Source: Astropecten irregularis (lineage: Eukaryota; Echinodermata; Asteroidea; Paxillosida; Astropectinidae). From it: a DNA stretch of 64,000 nt. The notes beneath the pieces are model-generated. The model was not told where the DNA came from. It ran no database searches and saw only the letters and a program-made list of their open reading frames with translations. Shown here in pieces: positions 13,395 to 26,400 of the stretch (its first letter is position 1; each line of letters opens with the position of its first letter). Location: NCBI GenBank assembly GCA_963971285.1, contig OZ020244.1, positions 36,766,001 to 36,830,000 of the forward strand, written 5' to 3'. The position numbers and the translations under genes were made by a program.

Positions 13395-14501
13395 TCACTG
13401 GTGTCGTTGGTGATAGAACTTCCAGACGCCACATTGTGTTCTGGTAAATGTATGGACAGTTGATCGATTAAGATTCCCTCGCTGTCTCCGTCGAATCTTG
13501 AACCGGAATGCCTGACGGTATGCAGCTCGATACTGGGCACTAATGGCACCGTAAATCAACGGATTAAACGATGAATTAATGAACTGGGGAATAAGTTCAA
13601 ATCATAACCCTCCTCCACTTCCTAATGCTGCCTCTATCGGATCAGGAACTTGAGCTACATGACTGATGTAGCTGGAGATGCTTACCACACGCCCTGGGAC
13701 AGAGAAAGAAGACCGTACCATTAACGACCAGCATTTTGGCCACTTGATTTCGAACTTGATCACTGCCTTCGATTCCCCTTCGCTTGTGTAAAACCCGTAT
13801 GATACGGGCGTACATGTAGATGGTCACGGTCACTGTGATAAGCCATGGGAGATTTAAAAGAGGACGAGCATAGTACTTGTACAATGAGGTTGCGTGGTGA
13901 CACATTGTTGATGTTTTTGGCAAATCATTATAGACTTCATTTTTAGGCCATGTAAGACAATAGAATCCGGCTTTTCTAAAACCCGATACAGCTCCAAACA
14001 TGAGCCCCACCAGCCAGCAGATGGCTACCAGTTTCCAGGTCCGTCGCCTGCCCCGGACTTTAAGATGCTTGAAGGGATGACACAGTGCAAGGTATCTCTC
14101 AGTTGACATCATCAGTACCAGGGCTATACCCGTGTAAAGTCCTGTATTCAGGCTTATGAACAGAAATGCACAGTCAGTCGAATTCCGTAATGATATGTGA
14201 TATATCAGTGGTGATACTATGTACTTCGCAATAGTAAATATTGAGTTCGTAGTATATACAGCAGGTCAGCTAATGCGAGGTTCACCAGATATATGTTAAG
14301 ATCCGTTCTCATGCTGGGAATACGAGCGAAGACAAACAGAAAGCTCAGGTTTAATAGAATGGCACAGCCCAGAATAGTTGGTAACACTATGGTGATGAAA
14401 AATGGGTCTGTTTCAGAATACAACCAAAGACTAGCGTCCTCCTCACTGATGTTGCGTGTGTTTTGTGCAGTGCACTCCTCTGATGAAATACCCGATCCCA
14501 T
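13395..14501 (-). pseudogene. Class A (rhodopsin-family) GPCR relic
   Basis: Read on the - strand from ATG at 14501: an N-glycosylatable N-terminus, TM1, then TM2 with the motif NLALADLLY. The frame shifts near 14235. The next frame carries TM3 and a DRY-like triplet in STERYLALCHPF, then TM4, TM5 and the TM6 start MLVVNGTVFFLC. A second shift occurs near 13690 and a TGA follows shortly after. Another open stretch then gives TM7 with the diagnostic NPLIYGAISAQYR and a basic tail. All seven helices are recoverable only across these breaks, and no intron borders explain them. A peptide-receptor-like ancestry is plausible; the ligand is unknown. Confidence 0.8.
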
Positions 14502-14599
14502 GATGAATATAGCGACACGTTCGTCGTATCATGGCACAGTTCCGTAGATCATCTGATGAAGCCAGCAATTTCACCTGCAAGAAATGGTCGTTCGTAACA

Positions 14600-15345
14600 T
14601 CCGAAGCGGGGACTATATATGATGTGGTCGAAGATCCGACACCAATAGTGGGTCATTTTATTACCAAGCTGCAAAGACGTGCTTGTCCGGTCACACCACA
14701 AGTTACCACGCCCTGCTTTATGGATGGTGTAGGCCTACCATGAAATTATCGTGTTACTAAATATACAGAGGTTTGCTTAATAAATAACTTAGTTTTGCTA
14801 CCAAATTATACGTGAACTCTTTGGAAGGGAAGCGTTGACGTGGTTAAAAAGGAGTAATTTGATGATCAACAGTCAAAGCCGTCTGGACTTGATGCCAATT
14901 GTACGTGTTGTGTTTAATACATCCTACCTTGGACAAACTAAAGGGTCACTTATTTGGGTGACTTCCTCACCTTTTGTCTAAAGCCCCAGATGATGATTAT
15001 TTCCCCACCTCTGAAGACACGTATATAAACCTAGAGTTCTGTATAATTGTACATGATGTTTGTTTCCAATTATACACGAATCTGTATACAAAATGCCTCT
15101 TCTTGCATCAACACAAGCCGTTGGCCTCCTACCTGTGCATTCGAGAGACAATAATTACGTTCAAGTCACGCTCTGTCATCGTTGTTAGGTTGTGCTTTTT
15201 CTTGGAAGCTGGAGCTTCGTTTTCTTTTTCAAACCAGAGAATCTACTACATGTATATAAACGGTGATTGTTGTGAATGGCGTGGACGTGATGCTGGAGGG
15301 GCGGAGTCTTGAATTTAATAGGACGTCTTTATTGACGTCATAATT
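14600..15345. other. Intergenic, nothing recognised
   Basis: Flank between the GPCR relic and the first copy of the MITE family described at 15346. No coding signal or structured RNA was recognised. Confidence 0.4.
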
Positions 15346-15705
15346 GAAGGTTATACTTTTGGTTTTGTCAAAGAAATCCAGATTCATGGGCAAAAATATC
15401 GAGGGAGATACAATCAGAGTCATCTGTGAAATTTTGAGCCCCCTACAGTGCCCACTTTTTGAGAAAACAGTGAAAAACGGTCATATTATTTCTAAAGTCT
15501 TTTCTCTTTTATTTTTGATCTTTCAAAGATCAACAATAATGTTGGCCACTGGTTTGACTCTTTTCTGGATAAATACAGCATTTCAGGCAGAAAACAAATT
15601 AACGGTATGTCTCTACCATCACCATTTTTTACCCAGTAAGTTTTGGCCAAATCTGAGAGGATTAAATGTTCAGTACAATGCTACCAATATATAATAGTAC
15701 CTTTA
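15346..15705 (+). mobile_element. MITE family A, copy 1
   Basis: Member of the most abundant repeat in the window. Full copies start TTTAAAGGTA..ATCATACTTTGGT and end ACCAAAGTATGATA..TACCTTTAA, with a shared interior that includes GATTCATGGGCAAAAATATC, CCCACTTTTTGAGAAAACAG and ATAAATACAGCATTTCAGGC. Here the left end is eroded and the right end TAGTACCTTTAA is present. It does not encode a protein. Confidence 0.75.
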
Positions 15706-15828
15706 ACGATCAGCAATGTTCCTTGAGAGACACCGTAGTTACGCCCTACTGTGGTTATCAAAGTTTATTTACGGCCCCCATAGTTTCTGCCATCTCGGCA
15801 TGTAACCATCATTCAGCGATAGACACCT

Positions 15829-16063
15829 GGGGCCTTTTCCAAACCTCGGCTTCGGCTCAGGCTCCGGCTTCAGCTCCATGTCGTGAATCCGTTCTAGAGT
15901 AACGGGTATCAAAATAAAGGCTGCGATTCAGAATTGGATTCTCTGGTTTGAAAAAGAAAACAGAGCTTCAGCTTGAATGAAAAACCACAACCTATATTTT
16001 TATCACATAGATGACAGAGATGAAGCCGGAGCCTGAGCCGGAGCCGAGGTTTGGAAAAGGCCT
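15829..16063. mobile_element. Foldback family B, copy 1
   Basis: Inverted ends GGGGCCTTTTCCAAACCTCGG and its complement are followed by CTCCGGCTCAGG-type hexamer runs in both arms. Related copies lie at 38074-38293 and 63143-63400. No coding capacity; frames crossing it are by-products of the GC-rich arms. Confidence 0.75.
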
Positions 16064-16416
16064 CAGGGCCCATTGAGAGTCGATTCAGCGCCATAATTAA
16101 ATTTTGCTTAAAAAACACAAAAGGCTAAATAAAAACTACCCCCAATGCAAATTCTTTGTTTTCGATTATTTATGTCATTTGTTTTTATTTTTTGTGATAA
16201 TAATTATTATCAATCACACGGCGTAAAAGAACATTCCAGAATACAAAGTCATAAGCAATAAAAATCGCCACCGGCATGACGATTTGGTTGGTAATCCCTT
16301 TTTAAATTCAGGGGAAAAATCATGCTAATGGCGAACTCTTGTGCTTTGTAAAGATACTATCATTCTTTGGTAGCATACCGAAACAGAAATCTTCACAGAT
16401 TTACTTATATTATCTT

Positions 16417-16700
16417 TAAAGGTAATAATATCATACTTTGTTTTTTTTTCCAAAGAAATACAGATTCATGGGCAAAACTATCAAGGACGATACAGTAATA
16501 GTCATCTGTGAAAATTTCAGTCTCAAACGGTGGCCATTAATTCTTGAGAAAACAGTGAAAAATAGCCACTGTGTTTCTTAAGTCTTTGCTCTTGTATTTT
16601 TGATCTCTTGAGTTTTATTCTTTTCTGCATAAATACAGCATTTCGGCAGAAAAATGTTAACGGTTATATGTTTGTACCACCACCATCTTCATCAGTAGTG
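16417..16700 (+). mobile_element. MITE family A, copy 2 (right end missing)
   Basis: Starts TTTAAAGGTAATAATATCATACTTTG and carries the family interior up to the CACCACCATCTTCAT region, where similarity stops shortly before a long G run (about 16723-16744). A short diverged family fragment also precedes it (about 16345-16415). Confidence 0.65.
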
Positions 16701-17103
16701 TAGACATGAACTCAGACCAGGGTGGGGGGGGGGGGGGGGGGGGGTGATCTTGAAGCTGGGTCGTACTCCCATTATACGTTTGTGCACAAAATCATTGTAT
16801 ATATATATAAAAAGTGAAAACCTGGGGGGGGGGGGAGGGGGTTGTTGCAACCCACCTATGATCTTCATACCCTCGTCACTATGTGCTGTTGTTGTTTTGG
16901 TCGGAAAATGCTTGTCAATAGCATTCTCTAAAGTATTGTAAAAGGCAGTCGCTTTGGAGTTAGGTCACGTAGCTCTTTTGATGTCAGGCCAGTCAAAGTC
17001 AAATCCATTGCCCACAGGATCTCTTGTCAGAGTCCCTTATGGGCCTAACCACCTTTTTGTTGATTGTAATTCTTCTTGGGTTCCGGGATAAGGGGTCTCC
17101 AAA

Positions 17104-17867
17104 TCACAGTTTTGTGGTGGTTGAGGCCCAGTGGTGATGACGATTGGGGTTCCTGCCTTCCTGGTAATACACTTGCATATTTGTAAGAATTTTATCGAGA
17201 GTGGCTAGGCACCTTGTAGGAGTGTTAACAAGTTGCACGAGGCCTGAAAGGCGACATAATATGTCAGTATCCAATCTGTTGAAATCACCTAAAACTATCG
17301 TGCCGGCACCAGGGTACTTGGTAAGCAGGGTGTCCAGTGTGGTTGATATATGTTCAATCAGCAGCTGATCATGTGGAGATGCCGGTGGATGATAAACAAC
17401 AGACAATATCAATCCATTCAAGGGGCGTGGAAGGCGACGGGGGTGGGCCCAAGTCCATAGGACCTCAAGTTCAGCAGGAACTAAGATGTCGGTCAAACTC
17501 TGGGTTGGATATCATTTCTCAAGTACAGTGCAACCCCACCACCCCTCCTATCTCTTCGAGGTCTTCTCAAGAGGGTGTAGTTGGGAATACCGAAATAATT
17601 AAAGTCAATGGGCTCGGGAAACCAAGTCTCAGTAACTGCAGCAATGTCTATGTCTTCAGATTGGAGTATGAGGTCCAGTTCATCAATACGTTGGACTAAG
17701 GAACGGGCATTCACTAAAATTATCGAGGGAGTGGTGTTGAGATTTTGAGGAAATGGGTAGCCTTTAGTATGAGTCAGTGTGTGTTGGTGTTGCACCTGAA
17801 TCCTGTTTCTCACAACTATGAGATTTCTATTTTGTGAACGTTTGGGATTCACCGCGAGCCAGACCAT
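17104..17867 (-). mobile_element. LINE fragment, apurinic-type endonuclease domain
   Basis: On the - strand two frames together encode most of an endonuclease/exonuclease/phosphatase domain of a CR1/L2-like non-LTR element: the N-terminal part with NARSL, the catalytic-region VTETWF and RRGGGVALYLR, then (after a frame change near 17495) VVYHPPASPHDQ, LGDFN and PTRCLATLDKILTN. The C-terminal SDH motif and the whole reverse transcriptase are missing. It is therefore a truncated, frameshifted relic with no activity expected. Confidence 0.78.
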
Positions 17868-18370
17868 GCAAGTACAACTATTAATCTGAAATAAACTCGA
17901 TTTTTTCCAAATTGCACATTTAAAATTTTATTCACCCCCTCTCCCGTTTCCCGAAAGCTAGAACATCCGCCCATGACAATACAGACTCTCTACGTTTCGA
18001 ACACGCACGATCAATATTCACCAATTTAAGTCACCTTGGTTGGTGGCACATCCTGGCCAGTTTTTATTTAATATTATAATTTTTCATTCACCATTATCGC
18101 GTCGGTGGTCTGACTTCCGCCATCTAGGCCTACTGCGTTTTGAAAAAATATAATTCCTTGTCGCACTCAGAGGTTACAATACACTAATTCTAATTTGCAA
18201 TATTGACCGCCTCGGTTGATACAAGAAACTTCATTCACTGTGTGGTTAATGGTAGCTCTGGTCTTTTATTATTTTAGTTGGTTGAAAAAAAAATGTATGC
18301 TTCATCGTGGCTCCACAACAGAGTTCTCTTTGGGGGGTTATTTTATATAGAAATTGAAATGGCTGTGGGA

Positions 18371-18683
18371 ATAAAGGTAGTATATTATACTTTGGTTTTT
18401 GTCGGGCAAAAATATCAAGGAAGAGAGAGTAACGGTCAACTGTTAAATTTCCAGTCCCATACGGTGCCCACTTTTCGTGAAAAAAGTGAAAAAACAAAGC
18501 CCACAGTATTGTTTAGAATCTTTTCACCGTTACTTTTGTGTTTGGTAATTGGATAAATACAGCATTTCAGTCGGGAAAAAAATAATGGTGTGTTTCTATA
18601 CCATCGCCATCTTGTAAGTTACAGGTACACCTGCGAGGTTTTTTGTTTTGGTATGATACCAAAGTATGATACTATACCTTTAA
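18371..18683 (+). mobile_element. MITE family A, copy 3
   Basis: Left end AAAGGTAGTATATTATACTTTGG and right end ACCAAAGTATGATACTATACCTTTAA are both present. The interior is about 50 bp shorter than other copies, lacking part of the segment before the ATAAATACAGCATTTCAG core. Confidence 0.75.
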
Positions 18684-19535
18684 TCTAAACGGCACGCAAT
18701 TAATTTCAATCCCACCCTTTTCAGTCACTTACTCCGATTCCACAAGTCCTTAGAAGACTTAAAAGTCGAAACAAAATTAGTCTCAGGAATTAAACCAAAA
18801 TAAAAATAAGAAATGACTATGATGCCAGTATTAACTTACACGCTTTTATTACACATTAATTCAAAGATGCTGCATACTGAAACAAATTACACAAAACACA
18901 AAATGTCAACTTGAAAGATGGATTACGTGATTGGTTACATTATTTTTTAGCATTCTGAAAGTTTACAATTTATGATGTTCATACTAGGACCGATATCATG
19001 GTGATATTTTTCACTCTGAAAATGTAAGCAGTTATAGGTGAGAGAACTGTGTTTGGATTCAATGAATATTCGAACCCATAGCTGATTCACATTACAGGAA
19101 TCGAAATTTAACGCAAAAGCGTACTCAATGTTACGTATAAAAACACCAAGTATTTGCTCATATTATTCGTAAATATATATTTTTCGAAAAGCGAATATCG
19201 ATTCTGTCACCATTCAAATTACAGAAATCGAAATTAAACGGAAGAGCATACTCCATGTTACGTATAGAAACACGCAGTATTTGCTCATAGCATTCGTAAA
19301 TATACGCGATGATTAAGCGAAAAAACTGTTAATTGTTATTTGAAGGAAACTCATTATCCGGAATGCAAATGTTTTAACTTAATTCCAAAATTTCACAAGA
19401 AATTAAATTCAAAAGCTGTTCAGATAATTTTGCTACATTTCGTTCATTATAAACATAGTTTATTTTAAAATCTTTGTCTATAACATTAAGATAAGCATAC
19501 ATCGAGTTATATAGAAAGAAACTCTTAAGGTAGAA
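18684..19535. repeat. AT-rich spacer with a ~127 bp tandem duplication
   Basis: Between about 19092 and 19310 a segment is present twice in direct orientation, each starting TTACAGRAATCGAAATT and containing CAGTATTTGCTCATA-like sequence; the copies differ at roughly one base in ten. The rest of this stretch shows no gene. Confidence 0.55.
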
Positions 19536-19539
19536 CGAC

Positions 19540-20940
19540 CGACCAAGTACAGACTGACTGAGAAACTGACCTGGTACCGATTGACTGACCCACTGACCCG
19601 GTACTGACTGACTGTCCCACTGACCCGGTACAGATTGACTCCCCCACTGACCCGGTACTAACTGACTGACCCACTCCCCTAGTACTGACCGACTGTCCTA
19701 CTGATCTGGTACTGACTGACTGACCAACTGACCTGGTACTGACTCCCCGACCCACTCCCCTTGTACTGACTGACTGACCCACTCCCCTGGTACTGACTGA
19801 CCCACTCCCCTGGTACTGACTGACTGACCCATTCACTGGCACGGTAACTACGGAGTGATCCACTCCCCTGGTACTGACTGACTGTCCCACTGACCCGGTA
19901 GTGACTGACTGACCCACTGACCCGGTACTAACTGACTGACCCACTCCCCTGGTACTGACCGACTGTCCCACTGACCTGGTATTGACTGACTGACCCACTG
20001 ACCCGGTACTGACTGACCCACTCCCCTGGTACTGACTGACTGTCCCACTGACCTGGTATTGACTGACTGACCCACTCCCCTGGTACTGATTGACTGTCCC
20101 ACTGACCCGGTACAGACTGACTGACCCACTCCCCTGGTACTGACCGACTGACCCACTCCCCTTGTACTGATTGACTGACCCACTGACCTGGTACTGACTG
20201 ACTGACCCACTCCCCTGGTACTGACTGACCGACTGACCCACTCCCCTGGTACTTATTGACTGTCCCACTGACCCGGTACAGACTGACTGACCCACTCCCC
20301 TGGTAGTGACTGACTCCCCCACTCCCCTGGTATTGACTGACTGACCCACTCCCCTGGTACTGACTGACTGACCCACTCCACTGGTACTGACTGAATGACC
20401 CACTCCCCTAGCTGGTACTGACTGACTGACCCACTCCCCTGGTATTGCCTGACTGTCCCACTGACCCGGTACAGACTGACTGACCCACTCCCCTGGTACT
20501 GACCGACTGACCCACTCCCCTGGTACTGACTGACTGACCCACTAACCCGGTACAGACTGACTGACCCACTCCCCTGGTACTGACTGGCCGACCCACTAAC
20601 CCGGTACAGACTGACTGACCCACTCCCCTGGTACTGACTGACTGACCCACTCCACTGGTACTGACTGAATGACACACTCCCCTGGTACTGACTGACTGAC
20701 CCACCCCCTGGTACTAACTGACTGACCCACTGGCATGGTACTGACTGATTGACCCACTCCCCTTGTACTGACTGACTGACCCACTCCCCTGGTATTGACT
20801 GACTGTCCCACTGACCCGGTACAGACGGACTGACCCACTCCCCTGGTACTGATTGATTGACCCACTGACTAGCCGACACAATCCCCATGGTACTGACTGA
20901 CTGACTGATTCCCCCATTCACTGACCCGGTAACTACGGAC
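19540..20940. repeat. Minisatellite, about 27 bp unit
   Basis: About 50 copies built from CCACTCCCCTGGTACTGACTGACTGAC and a variant with CCACTGACCCGGTACAGACTGACTGA; some units are 4 or more bases longer or shorter. The unit is usually a multiple of three and lacks stops, so all three - strand frames stay open for long stretches (nine-residue repeats such as GVGQSVSTR). I treat these frames as by-products: the repeats hop between frames at length variants and no splice or start context is seen. Confidence 0.9.
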
Positions 20941-22434
20941 TGACCTTAACCCCACTGGTGTCGATCCGAATATTTGACCCACCCTTCGGCTGACCGACCC
21001 GTAACATACACCCTCCCATCGACCGACCAATGATGACTTATGATGCAGTATACCTTACAATGTCTATCCTAACACATGAATTACATTTTTTTGTACACCG
21101 TGAAACTAATTCAACATGATGATATAATAAACAATCTCTATTTCTTGGTACTTTCCATAACTATTGTTGTACCGAATTTGTCGAATTTTGAAATCAAAAC
21201 ATGAATCTCCACAGTAATATTATTATTTAAATCTACACAGTTTTGATTATAAGAATAAATGAAATATAAATATTGATGATTTTGGTCGGGAACTTCACCG
21301 ACGTGAAATCTACTTAGCAGCACACACAAAGCAACTTAATTACTTAATTTAATTTCACACACAGAAACAACTGATTACACCATTTCTCTTTTCTTTTTGC
21401 TGTTACGTTAATGTTTGCACAATTCCAGTTTCAAAGAAAGGAATACTAAATATACATAGGTATTTCCATAAGTGAATTAAAAAATATAATTTCAGAAAAT
21501 ATCATTTCGGAATGTGAATAATGTTGCAGATACACTTAACAAATACAAATCAACACAGTGTGCAAACGAACCATCCAACGAAATCAAACAATCTACGGCC
21601 AGTAAAACACACGAAATACCCGTAAATAAATGATGATAACAATAATTACAATACAAAGGAAAGAAGAAACAGAAATAGTACGGACGATGCAAAAAAAAAA
21701 AACCAGCAATTAATCTAACAAAAATGCAACACCAACAGCCAACCGAGAAACAGAACAACCAAGTAGAACGAAAACAACCAACAAATATCTGACACCATGA
21801 AAATACGGACAAACAGATGATTGTACTGCCACATTAGGTTATCCTAAGTTCCTCTTCAGGACTGGCCGGGGCTCTAAAATAGTCAAATGGTATAATCGAA
21901 ACACAGCCCAAATCAATGAATTTGCTCACCCATCAAATTGAATGCTTGCCAGATCCTCATTCAAGGCCTTTGACGGCAGGGCTATCTGAACACGAAGTAC
22001 TGTTTTCATGAAAATAATGATTCGATAACGTAATCGAGTGACTTAATTCTTATATTCGATTGTAATATGAAAAAACATTCATTCTGAAACTAATGCATTT
22101 GACTCTCGTGTCAATGTGAATGTTAAATTTTTACATTTCTTCAAGCTGACATTTAAAACATGAGCACTTTTCAGTTCACCAAATTTGATAATAAATGATC
22201 CGTATCATAAATATAATTGTATAATGGCAAATCCGAAAAAAAACCTTAAATCCTTTCTCCCATACTAAAGACCAATGCATTTTCTATTTCTCAGAACCCA
22301 GACCTTATTATTTTAAACGAAATGTTTCACTTATTTTTAACTTTAAAACGTGTTAAACCGAAAGCAGTGGCATTTAATCATGTATTGATGTATTTGACTT
22401 TCAAGGTAATTAATGCCGGCTGATTGGTTTGTTC
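20941..22434. other. AT-rich intergenic region
   Basis: Lies downstream of the F5/8 C gene, between its stop codon and the minisatellite. A - strand open frame at 21492-21812 is Cys/Phe rich without a recognisable domain and I do not call it. No repeat family was recognised. Confidence 0.45.
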
Positions 22435-25400
22435 TTAATAATAGCAGCCAATCAGCTCAAAGCGCATACCGCAGTCGGCGTAACCCCCTTCTTTAGTAAT
22501 GACAATGCGGATAAACTTGGTATACAAGGCTGTCATGAAAGTTACCTCCACGTAGGTCGCCTTATCAAAGTTACCAACGAACTGCCAATGAAAAAAAAAA
22601 AAACATATATAATACATTATTTCATGTGAATGAGGTTGTAAAACGTGACGAAAGGGAAATGAAGGGATCCAGCTTGGCGATTATCTTGCTCTTTAATCAT
22701 TTAGAATACCAGCCTTGTATTTGATAGTAATGTTTGAAATCATTTTGTCCAATATTGATGTGTTATTCTCCATTGTTTCTTGATGGAGTAAATTATCAAT
22801 AAGATTGTTAACTTTGCAATTAGTACGTAAAATGCCAATCAAATGCTTTTAAAGCATCGGGATGAGGCAGTTTGATGAGGCGATTGGCAAGGAAATGTTA
22901 CCTTTGTCAGTTGTGATTATAAAAGAAATTTTAAAAAGATTTAAGAGAAAGATGAATTGATTGCAAATTCCAATTCACTAATTATTGGAATCGGGGTGAC
23001 AGGGACAAAGAATTAACGACAAGAAGATGGGAGCATGCTCTCTAAGAAATCGTAAATTGTTTTTGTCAGGATTGTTGGATGTTTTTGTTTTTATCCAAAA
23101 TTATAACTAAAATATGAACGTTAATTGTGCAAATATCATAGACGTTTTGAAAATAACGATGTAAAACAGATATTGTGCATAAATATTACTTTAGGTCTAC
23201 ATATTTTCTTGTTTTCTTGCACCAGTGCTTCCCGTCTTCTTGCTTATTCATTTTACCTAAAGGGGACATATTTGGATCAACGAACCTTCTTTGGTGTCCC
23301 ATCAGTATCATTCACGGTAGCCCATGATTGACCGTAATTGCTGTACTTGACTTCGTACTCCGTCACCCATGAATCAAAATCAGTGCTGCCTTGAGTGATG
23401 AGGCCAGTGATGGACACCGCGGCATCGAAGCTGACTTGTATCCATTGACCGATGACGCTGCCTTTAGGAACCCAGGCATCACCACCTGCAGAACCATATA
23501 ATGTGACATTCACTGTGAGAGTCGAATATCAAGATTCAATTTATTGCAGCTATTTGAAATGATTCACAACCCAATGAGTGCAATGATTATTGCAGTGAGC
23601 ATCATACGTACCGTCAAGACGTCCACTATGAGCCGCAAATGATGCGCTATATTGAGATGTAGCTGTGATGCTGCTATCCGGAATGCGGCCATCCTTCATA
23701 CCAAGAGGCCCTGCTTCAGCACAGACAGGGACGCCTACATCTGTAAATTAACCAATCAAATGTACAAATCAAAGCTATGCTGTGTTTACAGAAGATCGGA
23801 TTGTCTCAAAACCCGACAATCCCTTTCATGACTACATTTTATTTACATTGCCACACAAATTACATGATGAAAATTAATGATTTTGTTTTCGTCACATACT
23901 CAGTACTTGTTGAGTGCACATGAAAATATCATACGCTGGCTCAAGTAGGATTCGAACCCACGATCCCCTGCTCAATGGTGCAGATGCCATACGGCTAGTC
24001 CAACGAGTAAGCTGGGGTCAGTTAGCTGAGTGTGAATCGAATATAATATCGTGGATGGTACCGAAAATAATCATGAATATTATTTTTTTTCGTCGGAAGA
24101 TAGAAATATGAAAATTAGGCCTGCACTTCTCCGAGCTAGCTGGGGCGATTTCATTCACCCCGCTGACCCCAGCTAGCTCGGTGGCCTAACGGTATGGCAT
24201 CTGCACTAGTAAGCAGGGGGTCGTGGGCTCCAATCCCATACGATCCAGCTCATGATTTTGTGTGCACTCAACAAGCATTGGGCACGTAGTGCTCATCTAC
24301 GTCTGTGAGGGGGAAGGCCCAATTTGCATAATTATTTGTATCTTCCCGACGAAAAATGATGATATTCATCAACATTAGTGACGTCCATTATTTTTTTGTT
24401 TTTATATTTTCTGCTGGTGTAACGATAGGCAGATGAGCACCTCTTACTGTTTTGCAGCTCTTCCAAAACCAAACTCACCTTGATCGTCCTGTTTACGCCG
24501 AGGGCATTGTTTGCTCAACATTTGAGCAGCTGTTTTCATCCAGTGTTCACCGGGATCCGGCTCAGGAGGAGGGCCGAAGTGACGCGTCACCAGCTTGCCC
24601 TCAACCTCAGTCAGATTGGCTGAGGAGAAAACCACAACCAAACAGTGTTAATACAGTTCTCGGTCTCCTGAGGACGACCAGAGTACACTGGCCGGAACGT
24701 CGAGATCCAAATTCTCACCTGTTTTTTTCAGAACCACACATCTGTAAAGAGATTATACATGGTGTCTCCGCAAACCTTTCCTTTTTAAGTGTAAATACCG
24801 TTCTCAGGAGGTAGGAAGATTTTGAATTAGTGTTCTCACAATTCTGGACAGTATACGCGACGACAGAGCCTGTGAATATTGTCTGTGTGAATATTGAGCT
24901 TTCAAATCAGAATAGAGCGATCTCACCTACATCGGGTTGGGTAATTATCACTCTTAAAGGCCTTTTCACACGACACTAAAAACTCATGATTGCGAAATCT
25001 TACAAAAGTGTCATCGTGTGAAAGGACACCAATGCTTTAGAGGGTCTCAATAATTGAAACTCTTTTTAGCGTCGTGTGAAAAGGCCTCTATGTCCGTGTC
25101 ACATGAGGCGATTTACAGGCAATCGCTTCCTTGCAGATTTCAAAAAGGATTACTTTTCGCCTTCCATTCTTCATCTTATTAAAGTCGGTAGTTTCAGCAC
25201 AGTGTTATTGGTTGTCTGTAGCCTGTGAATATTGTCTTATAACCTTGCTCTTTCAATGATTCGTATATACGTAATATTATCAAATGTATTACACCTGTTT
25301 TCATTTTTCAGAGAGCAAACGACCTTAAAATAACACAATATATATTGTGTTATTTTATGCGACTGCAAAATGAGATGCAGTACATAATACCGTTACATAC

Positions 25401-25973
25401 AGTATTGATGTTGGTTTAATATTACCGCATTTATATAAGATATTATCAATACATAAATGCAAGGAAGAATTCAAATGTTATGAAGAATTTCACGCAATAA
25501 GCAACAATGTAGACTCCTCAGAAAACAAAGCATCTTCCCATTAAATGTTGCCAAATTGACTGCATGTAATAGCCTTCTGTCAGATATTGCATTGGGCTCA
25601 TGAGGCAACATTTTAGTTTCCCTTACGGTAAAAACACAATTTTAATTAAACAAAAACTACTTCGGATGTCAATAGATTGTAAGCATGGTACCAAACTGAC
25701 CCTTTTCCATTCAGCTTTTTGTCAATTGGATTTCAGTCTTTGTATTATTCCCATTCAATGATAACACAGAGACGGCAAGCTTTTCTTCGAAAGAAATCTC
25801 CGACCCATATTTTGTCGTTTTAAAGTCATTTCCAGATTCATCTATTTACCCCTTAACAGTTTAAAATGCGAATATGCTTATAGCCCCTCCCCAGAAAAAA
25901 AAATTGATGAGATTGTGAATGACTTACCAAGGATGGTGGCCAGAACAGTCACCAAGGCCAAGGGGAGAAACAT
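22435..25973 (-). CDS. Secreted single-domain F5/8 type C (discoidin) protein
   Basis: Four coding exons on the - strand: 25928-25973, 23612-23740, 23286-23485 and 22435-22581. Phases agree and the total is 522 bases, giving 173 residues. Exon 1 encodes a hydrophobic signal peptide (MFLPLALVTVLATILG). Exon 2 has the typical domain start CAEAGPLGMKDGRIPDSSIT. Exon 3 holds the core WIQVSFDAAVSITGLITQG and the EYEVKYSNYG strand. Exon 4 ends with IRIVITKEGG, the closing cysteine and ELIGCYY before TAA. Such domains bind phospholipid or carbohydrate outside the cell, so a secreted lectin-like role is plausible. The donor of exon 3 (GTTCGT) is weak, but the join gives an uninterrupted domain. The exon with the start codon has an acceptor at 26018-26026, so a 5' UTR exon lies upstream. 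Confidence 0.85.
23920..24330. repeat. Inverted pair of tRNA-derived sequences
   Basis: Inside the first coding intron of the F5/8 C gene. The left half is a - strand tRNA-like unit (GGATTCGAACCC is the B box read in reverse) and the right half is a + strand unit (AGCTAGCTCGGTGGCCTAACGG, B-box-like GGGCTCCAATCCC). They share CTGACCCCAGCTAGCTCGG-type sequence around the centre at about 24120-24180. Likely a SINE-derived foldback and not a functional tRNA. Confidence 0.6.
24957..25089. mobile_element. Short foldback (MITE), 133 bp
   Basis: Inverted ends AGGCCTTTTCACACGACACT and its near complement GCGTCGTGTGAAAAGGCCT, plus a second inner pair (TCGTGTGAAAGGAC). Sits in an intron of the F5/8 C gene. 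No coding capacity. Confidence 0.7.
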
Positions 25974-26073
25974 CTCCACGATTCCTTTCACTAGTGTTTG
26001 CCTTTCTTTTCTTGCCTCTGCAATACATATTCAACCATTTTCTTTCATTAAGTATGAATCGATTGCAGGAATT

Positions 26074-26400
26074 TAGGGGAATGTAGCTTCGTTTTCGTTC
26101 CGTGTTCCTTTAGGTCATAAATAAATGGGTATGTCAAGTAGAATTGAACTATAGTGACCAAGTAAAATATTTGTTGCTATTATTATTTTTTTGTTTACGT
26201 ATGATGATCATCACTGAGTTAGACATCCAAACCATTTTTCCGTAACTTAATAAATATTTATAACTTGCGTGCAAGCCGCACCCAAGTACTCACCACATAG
26301 TTGTAAATACCTCTCCCAACCTCGGCCAGAATTTTTGCATTTCATTTATCTTGCGGCGGTAAGGAACACGGAACGAAAACGCACCTACCACATTCCCCTA
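26074..26400. mobile_element. MITE with TAGGGGAATGT ends
   Basis: Inverted ends TAGGGGAATGTAG and its complement, followed by an inverted CGTTTTCGTTCCGTGTTCCTT block. A flanking TA at each side is compatible with Tc1/mariner-type insertion. Related arm sequence (GTTTTCGTTCCGTTTCCTTTT) is seen near 29015 and 31630. Confidence 0.65.

Noticed and set aside
19525..20921. Several - strand open frames of 67-292 residues with GVGQSVSTR-type repeats
   Set aside because: They arise from a stop-free 27 bp minisatellite that is open in all three frames; no start, splice or domain evidence.
24655..24705. Hammerhead-ribozyme-like motif (CCTGAGGACGACCAG ... GGCCGGAACGTC)
   Set aside because: A stem is present, but the conserved core does not match CUGAUGA...GAAA; it is better seen as a repeat-derived hairpin.
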